DNA of 64,000 nucleotides from an uncultured Blautia sp. (lineage in GTDB: Bacteria > Bacillota > Clostridia > Lachnospirales > Lachnospiraceae). The stretch covers positions 1-64,000 of the forward strand of contig UQHF01000001.1 in assembly GCA_900540785.1 (NCBI GenBank). The letters are read 5' to 3'. Made by a program: the position numbers and the translations under genes. The number at the start of each line of letters is the position of its first letter. Position 1 is the stretch's first letter. Below are positions 60,387 through 64,000 of this stretch, one piece after another. The notes under the pieces were generated by a model. The model saw only the letters and a list, made by a program, of their open reading frames with translations. It was not told the DNA's origin and made no database searches.

Positions 60387-61742
60387 TTATTTCCTTCTGA
60401 ATTTTGCAATGAAGAACCCATCTGTCTTATGTACTCCCGGAAGAAGCTGAAGGTATCCGAGAGCCGTTGTTTCTGAATGCAGTTCTTCCGGAAGATACGG
60501 ATCCAGACTTTCCAGCTTAAACGGATAATTCTTCAAAAACCACATCATGTTTTCTTCATTTTCCTCTTTTGCTATGGTACAGGTACTGAAAATCAGCGTT
60601 CCTCTTGATTTTACATATTCAGCTGCGCGGCTTAATATGGTTCTCTGAAGAATTACAATTTCCTCCTGCTTCTGCGCAGTGACACGATACTTGATTTCCG
60701 GCTTCTTTCCAATGACTCCGTAACCGGAGCAGGGAACATCTGCCAGAACAATATCTGCCTTACACTCAGATTCCACATCAAAAACTGTAGCATCCTGAAC
60801 CTTTGCCTGCACATTGATGGTCTCTGTTCTCTGAATATTCTCCTCAATAAGACCCACCTTATAATCGCTTACATCTCTGGCATCTACCACGCCGTAACCT
60901 TCCATTTTATCACCCATATGGAGGCTTTTTCCTCCCGGCGCCGCACAGAGGTCAATGACATAATCTCCCTTTTGCGGAGCTGCGATCTCCGCCACAAGCA
61001 TGGAGCTTACATCCTGCACCTGAATCTGCCCTTTTATAAAAGCATCCAATGTGAGAATATGGTTAAAATTGCTTATCTGAAACGCATAGGGAAGATAAGG
61101 CGCCGGCTCTACTGTCACTCCCTGATTTTCCAGGCTTTTTTTCACTTCTTCCGAAGCATATTTATATGTGCGGCACCTCACAGTCATCGGTTTTTCTGTG
61201 AGGAAATCAGCCAGCATTTTTTCTGTCGTCTCCTCACCGTAATCATTGAGCCACCGGATCACAAGTGGTTTTGGCATGGAGTATTTCACAGAAAGATACG
61301 AAACTATATCTTCCTCTTTTTCCGGATATTTCAAATTCCCTATCTCTCTTATCACGGTACGGAGCACACCGTTTACAAAAGGTTTTAAATTATAAAATCC
61401 TTTTCTCTGTGCAAGCTTTACCGCCTCGTTGCACACAGCACTGTCCGGAACGCTGTCCATAAATTTCAGCTGATACACAGCGCTTCTCAAAATTTCCCGG
61501 ATTGCCGGTTTCATTTTATCTACGGTTACCTTGGAAAAAGAATCCAGAATGTAGTCGATCTGAATCCTGTATTCCAGAGTACCCTCACAAACTCTTGTGA
61601 TAAACGCCCGCTCCTTCTTGGGAAGGAACTGGTATTTGGAAAGGGCATTGCGTATGGCAATGTGGCTGTGCTCCCCTTCCTCTTCAATCTGCAATAAAAT
61701 TTCCAGGATCAATTCCCTGGCATTGACTCCACTAATCGTCAC
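60387..61742 (-). CDS. rsmB: 16S rRNA (cytosine967-C5)-methyltransferase
   Basis: 451 residues. An NusB-like N-terminal domain (RELILEILLQIEEEGEHSHIAIRNALSKYQFLPKKERAFITRV) and a SAM domain: DLCAAPGGKSLHMGD, ADVPCSGYGVIGKKPEIKYR (Cys in motif IV) and FSTCTIAKEENEEN (catalytic Cys in motif VI). I use GTG 61742, preceded by GGAGG; the TTG six codons upstream has no ribosome site. The gene overlaps the end of the zinc protease gene by 11 bp. Confidence 0.95.
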   Translation of the reverse strand: MTISGVNARELILEILLQIEEEGEHSHIAIRNALSKYQFLPKKERAFITRVCEGTLEYRIQIDYILDSFSKVTVDKMKPAIREILRSAVYQLKFMDSVPDSAVCNEAVKLAQRKGFYNLKPFVNGVLRTVIREIGNLKYPEKEEDIVSYLSVKYSMPKPLVIRWLNDYGEETTEKMLADFLTEKPMTVRCRTYKYASEEVKKSLENQGVTVEPAPYLPYAFQISNFNHILTLDAFIKGQIQVQDVSSMLVAEIAAPQKGDYVIDLCAAPGGKSLHMGDKMEGYGVVDARDVSDYKVGLIEENIQRTETINVQAKVQDATVFDVESECKADIVLADVPCSGYGVIGKKPEIKYRVTAQKQEEIVILQRTILSRAAEYVKSRGTLIFSTCTIAKEENEENMMWFLKNYPFKLESLDPYLPEELHSETTALGYLQLLPGVHKTDGFFIAKFRRK

Positions 61743-62433
61743 TTCTTCTTCCTCCGGCAAGAATAATCAATCTTAAAAGCTGCAATATAGATGATGCAAG
61801 AGCAGCCACATACGTAAGAGCAGCCGCGCGAAGCACCTTTCGGGCACCGCTGTTTTCATCTCTGCTTAAAATCCCCGTACTCTCCAGCATATGAAGGGCT
61901 CTTGAGGAAGCATTAAACTCCACCGGCAGAGTCACAAGCTGAAAGAGAACAGCAAAAGAAAACAGTACGATTCCCAGGGTAAGCAAAGGCTGGATTGAAA
62001 AAATCAGTCCTGCAAAAAATAACGGCCAGGAAAGCGTAGAGCCAAAGTTTGCCACCGGCACAAGCGCGGAGCGAATACTGAGCGGCGCATAATTGATATG
62101 ATGCTGAATGGCATGGCCACACTCGTGAGCTGCCACTCCCACCGCTGCCAGAGAAGTCTGTCCGTATATATCTTCGGAAAGCCGGACAGTTTTGCTTCTC
62201 GGATCATAGTGATCCGTAAGGCTTCCACTGACCGGAACAATCTGTACATCTGTGATCCCTGCCGCATTTAAAATCCTTCTTGCCGCCTCCGCACCGGTAA
62301 GCCCGGAAGCACTTCTTCTTCCTCTGTAAACCGCAAAGGTGCTTTTCAGCTTTGCAGAAGCTGCCAGAGACAAAAGCATTCCTATAATGATCAGCAAATA
62401 CGTAGGGTCAAATCTCCAATAATATCCGTACAT
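61732..62433 (-). CDS. Membrane zinc metallopeptidase (YugP family)
   Basis: 233 residues, four membrane segments. The zinc motif HECGH is in VAAHECGHAIQHH (about residue 115), inside the neutral zinc protease-like domain (SGLTGAEAARRILNAAGITDVQIVPVSGSLTDHYDPRSKTVRLSEDIY), followed by ARALHMLES-type SSRALHMLESTGIL. YugP proteins are common in Firmicutes, substrate unknown. Between fmt and rsmB, tight spacing. Confidence 0.92.
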   Translation of the reverse strand: MYGYYWRFDPTYLLIIIGMLLSLAASAKLKSTFAVYRGRRSASGLTGAEAARRILNAAGITDVQIVPVSGSLTDHYDPRSKTVRLSEDIYGQTSLAAVGVAAHECGHAIQHHINYAPLSIRSALVPVANFGSTLSWPLFFAGLIFSIQPLLTLGIVLFSFAVLFQLVTLPVEFNASSRALHMLESTGILSRDENSGARKVLRAAALTYVAALASSILQLLRLIILAGGRRSDD

Positions 62434-62439
62434 TTACAG

Positions 62440-63384
62440 TCACTCCTTTTTATCTGAGAATTTTGTTCCCGTTTCCACAGGATACCCCCTCAAAAAAGCA
62501 TCTGCGTCCATTCTTTTTTTACCCTCAAGCTGAATTTCCTCAAGAATCAGCGTCTTATCGCAGCAGGCAACATGGATTCCGTGTCTGTCTGTTTTTACTA
62601 CAGTGCCCGGAAGCGCAGCGCCCTTTTCCTCACCCACACTGCTTTTCCACACTTTTAACGTTTTTCCGTTTAAAAATGTATAGGCGCTCGGCCAGGGATT
62701 CAAGCCCCTTACAAGGCGTTCCAGCACTTCTGCACTTTTTGTGAAATCAAGAAGCCCCATCTGCTTTGTGATCATGGCTGCATATGGTGTGGGGCTTTCT
62801 TCCGGCTGCTTTTCGTATACGGCAGTTCCGTCGAAAATGGAAGGCAGAGTTTTTACTAATAAGTCTGCCCCTGCTTTTGATAATTTATCAAAAAGACTTC
62901 CTCCTGTTTCCTCTGGTGAAAGAACGACCACCTCTTTTGAAATCATATCGCCTGTATCAAGACCCTCTCCCATCTTCTGGATCGTAACACCGGATTCTTT
63001 TTCTCCGTCGATCACTGCCTGCTGAATAGGCGCTGCGCCTCTGTACTTCGGAAGAAGGGAAGCATGAATGTTAATACATCCAAAACGCGGCAGCGTCAGG
63101 ATTGTTTTTGGAATAATCTGTCCGAAAGCTGCCACTACAATAAGATCCGGAGCGATTTCTTTCAACGTTTCCAGAAATTCCGGTTCTCTTACCTTTGCCG
63201 GCTGGTACACAGGAATCCCAAGTGAGACTGCCTCCTCCTTTACCGGCGTCGGCATCATGGTTTTTCCTCTGCCTTTCGGTTTATCCGGCTGTGTCACAAC
63301 TGCTGCAACCTCATATCCTGCTTCCTTCATGGAACGAAGAGGCAGAACTGCAAAATCCGGTGTTCCCATATAAACAATTTTCAT
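62440..63384 (-). CDS. fmt: Methionyl-tRNA formyltransferase
   Basis: 314 residues. IVYMGTPDFAVLPLRSM at the start, VVAAFGQIIP, INIHASLLPKYRGAAPIQQAV (catalytic His) and GLDTGDMI are all present; the C-terminal OB-like domain (GLNPWPSAYTFLNGKTLKVWKS) is complete. It formylates the initiator tRNA with 10-formyl-THF, the product of the enzyme encoded by the fhs fragment at the window start. 22 bp after def. Confidence 0.98.
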   Translation of the reverse strand: MKIVYMGTPDFAVLPLRSMKEAGYEVAAVVTQPDKPKGRGKTMMPTPVKEEAVSLGIPVYQPAKVREPEFLETLKEIAPDLIVVAAFGQIIPKTILTLPRFGCINIHASLLPKYRGAAPIQQAVIDGEKESGVTIQKMGEGLDTGDMISKEVVVLSPEETGGSLFDKLSKAGADLLVKTLPSIFDGTAVYEKQPEESPTPYAAMITKQMGLLDFTKSAEVLERLVRGLNPWPSAYTFLNGKTLKVWKSSVGEEKGAALPGTVVKTDRHGIHVACCDKTLILEEIQLEGKKRMDADAFLRGYPVETGTKFSDKKE

Positions 63385-63406
63385 AATCTGTCACCTCCCG
63401 GAGCCT

Positions 63407-63901
63407 TTATTCTCCGTCATAATATTCGTAATCGTCCTCGTCATAAGTAGTTCTGTGAAGTTCTCCCTCCACAAGCTCTGTATAAAGCTTTCCGTCCAGA
63501 TGGTCGATCTCGTGGCAGAATGCACGGGCGAGAAGCTCCTCTCCTTCATACTCCACTTCTTCCATATCTTCTGTGAGCGCTTTTACCTTTACATAATTTG
63601 GACGTGTTACCTGTCCTGACATACCCGGAACGCTTAAACAGCCTTCGTCTCCAGTCTGCTCTCCGGAAGTCTCCACAATCTCCGGATTGATAAGAACAAG
63701 CGGACCGTCTCCCACATCGATAACCACGATTCTTTTTAAAACTCCAACCTGAGGAGCAGCAAGACCTACGCCGTTGTTTTCATACATGGTATCCAGCATA
63801 TCCTCCACAAGCTCTTTCAGACGTGGCGTCATATCCTCCACCGGTCTGCATTTTTTTGTAAGTACAGAATCTCCCTCTGTTCTGATTGTTCTAAGTGCCA
63901 T
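63407..63901 (-). CDS. def: Peptide deformylase
   Basis: 164 residues with the three metal-site motifs: GVGLAAPQVG (about residue 44), EGCLSVPG (Cys) and HEIDHLDGKLY (HExxH). It removes the N-formyl group from nascent proteins. The short acidic end DEDDYEYYDGE is extra. AAAGGAAG ribosome site. First visible gene of the def-fmt-...-thiN operon; the operon may start upstream, beyond the right edge. Confidence 0.97.
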   Translation of the reverse strand: MALRTIRTEGDSVLTKKCRPVEDMTPRLKELVEDMLDTMYENNGVGLAAPQVGVLKRIVVIDVGDGPLVLINPEIVETSGEQTGDEGCLSVPGMSGQVTRPNYVKVKALTEDMEEVEYEGEELLARAFCHEIDHLDGKLYTELVEGELHRTTYDEDDYEYYDGE

Positions 63902-64000
63902 TTTCTTACTTCCTTTCTTCTCTTTTTTGTTCTGCCTTTATGCAAAATCAAACTGTATGTATATTTTCCGGAATCCGGAATTAATTTCCATGTACTTTTC

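Overview
The window reads as a chromosomal segment from a low-to-moderate G+C anaerobic Firmicute, most likely a gut member of the Lachnospiraceae. Grounds are the company of lineage-typical families (DUF4364, DUF1836, YerC/TrpR-like, DUF1540, DUF4867, a TIGR01212 radical SAM protein), a clostridial-type dcw cluster, and a sugar-scavenging gene set dominated by LacI/AraC regulators and ABC importers. Genus is not resolved. No tRNA, rRNA, CRISPR array, insertion sequence or prophage was recognised.

Layout: 1-146 is the 3' end of formate-tetrahydrofolate ligase. 207-10124 is an alpha-mannoside locus: a leftward operon (solute-binding protein, two permeases, LacI regulator, GH38 alpha-mannosidase) and a rightward PatB/MalY-type lyase plus second LacI gene, with near-identical operator-bearing promoters facing each other at 7686-7843. 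10185-12423 holds accessory genes (Rpn-type nuclease, a secreted protein with a damaged lipobox, a small ORF). 12527-19938 is a second leftward sugar block: GH88 unsaturated-glucuronyl hydrolase, DUF2264, AraC regulator, then DUF4867, a FucI-like isomerase and a xylulokinase-family kinase. 20217-28715 is mixed: DUF2284, MATE efflux, DUF1836, YerC, PHP phosphoesterase, a DUF3990 ADP-ribosyltransferase-like toxin with its partner, YesL, a radical SAM protein, DUF4364 and RarA.

From 28768 the window is mainly housekeeping. The infC-rpmI-rplT operon has a long leader with an attenuator-like terminator and a non-canonical ATT start for IF-3. A SNF-family transporter and DUF1540 protein precede the division and cell-wall cluster, which reads leftward from mraZ at 46353 through rsmH, ftsL, two class B PBPs, mraY, murD, ftsW, murA and ftsQ to ftsZ at 32850. 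mraZ has a textbook operator of GTGG boxes on a 10-bp period. A potassium-uptake operon (ktrB, ktrA and an orphan OmpR-type regulator) runs rightward. lgt and ychF follow leftward. A two-gene restriction-modification module is inserted before a long translation/signalling operon: def, fmt, zinc protease, rsmB, rlmN, PP2C phosphatase, PASTA kinase, rsgA, rpe, thiN (leftward).

Most genes are ordinary and intact. The points most worth pursuing are the uncharacterised isomerase/kinase/DUF4867 pathway beside GH88-DUF2264, the DUF3990 toxin pair, the RM module with atypical motifs, the hairpin that covers the only plausible ribosome site of one PBP, the repeat tails shared by FtsQ and SpoVD-like PBP, and the paired LacI operators. 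Many starts were moved from the longest reading frame to a codon supported by a Shine-Dalgarno sequence; TTG starts are common. All family calls come from motif recognition by eye, not database searches.
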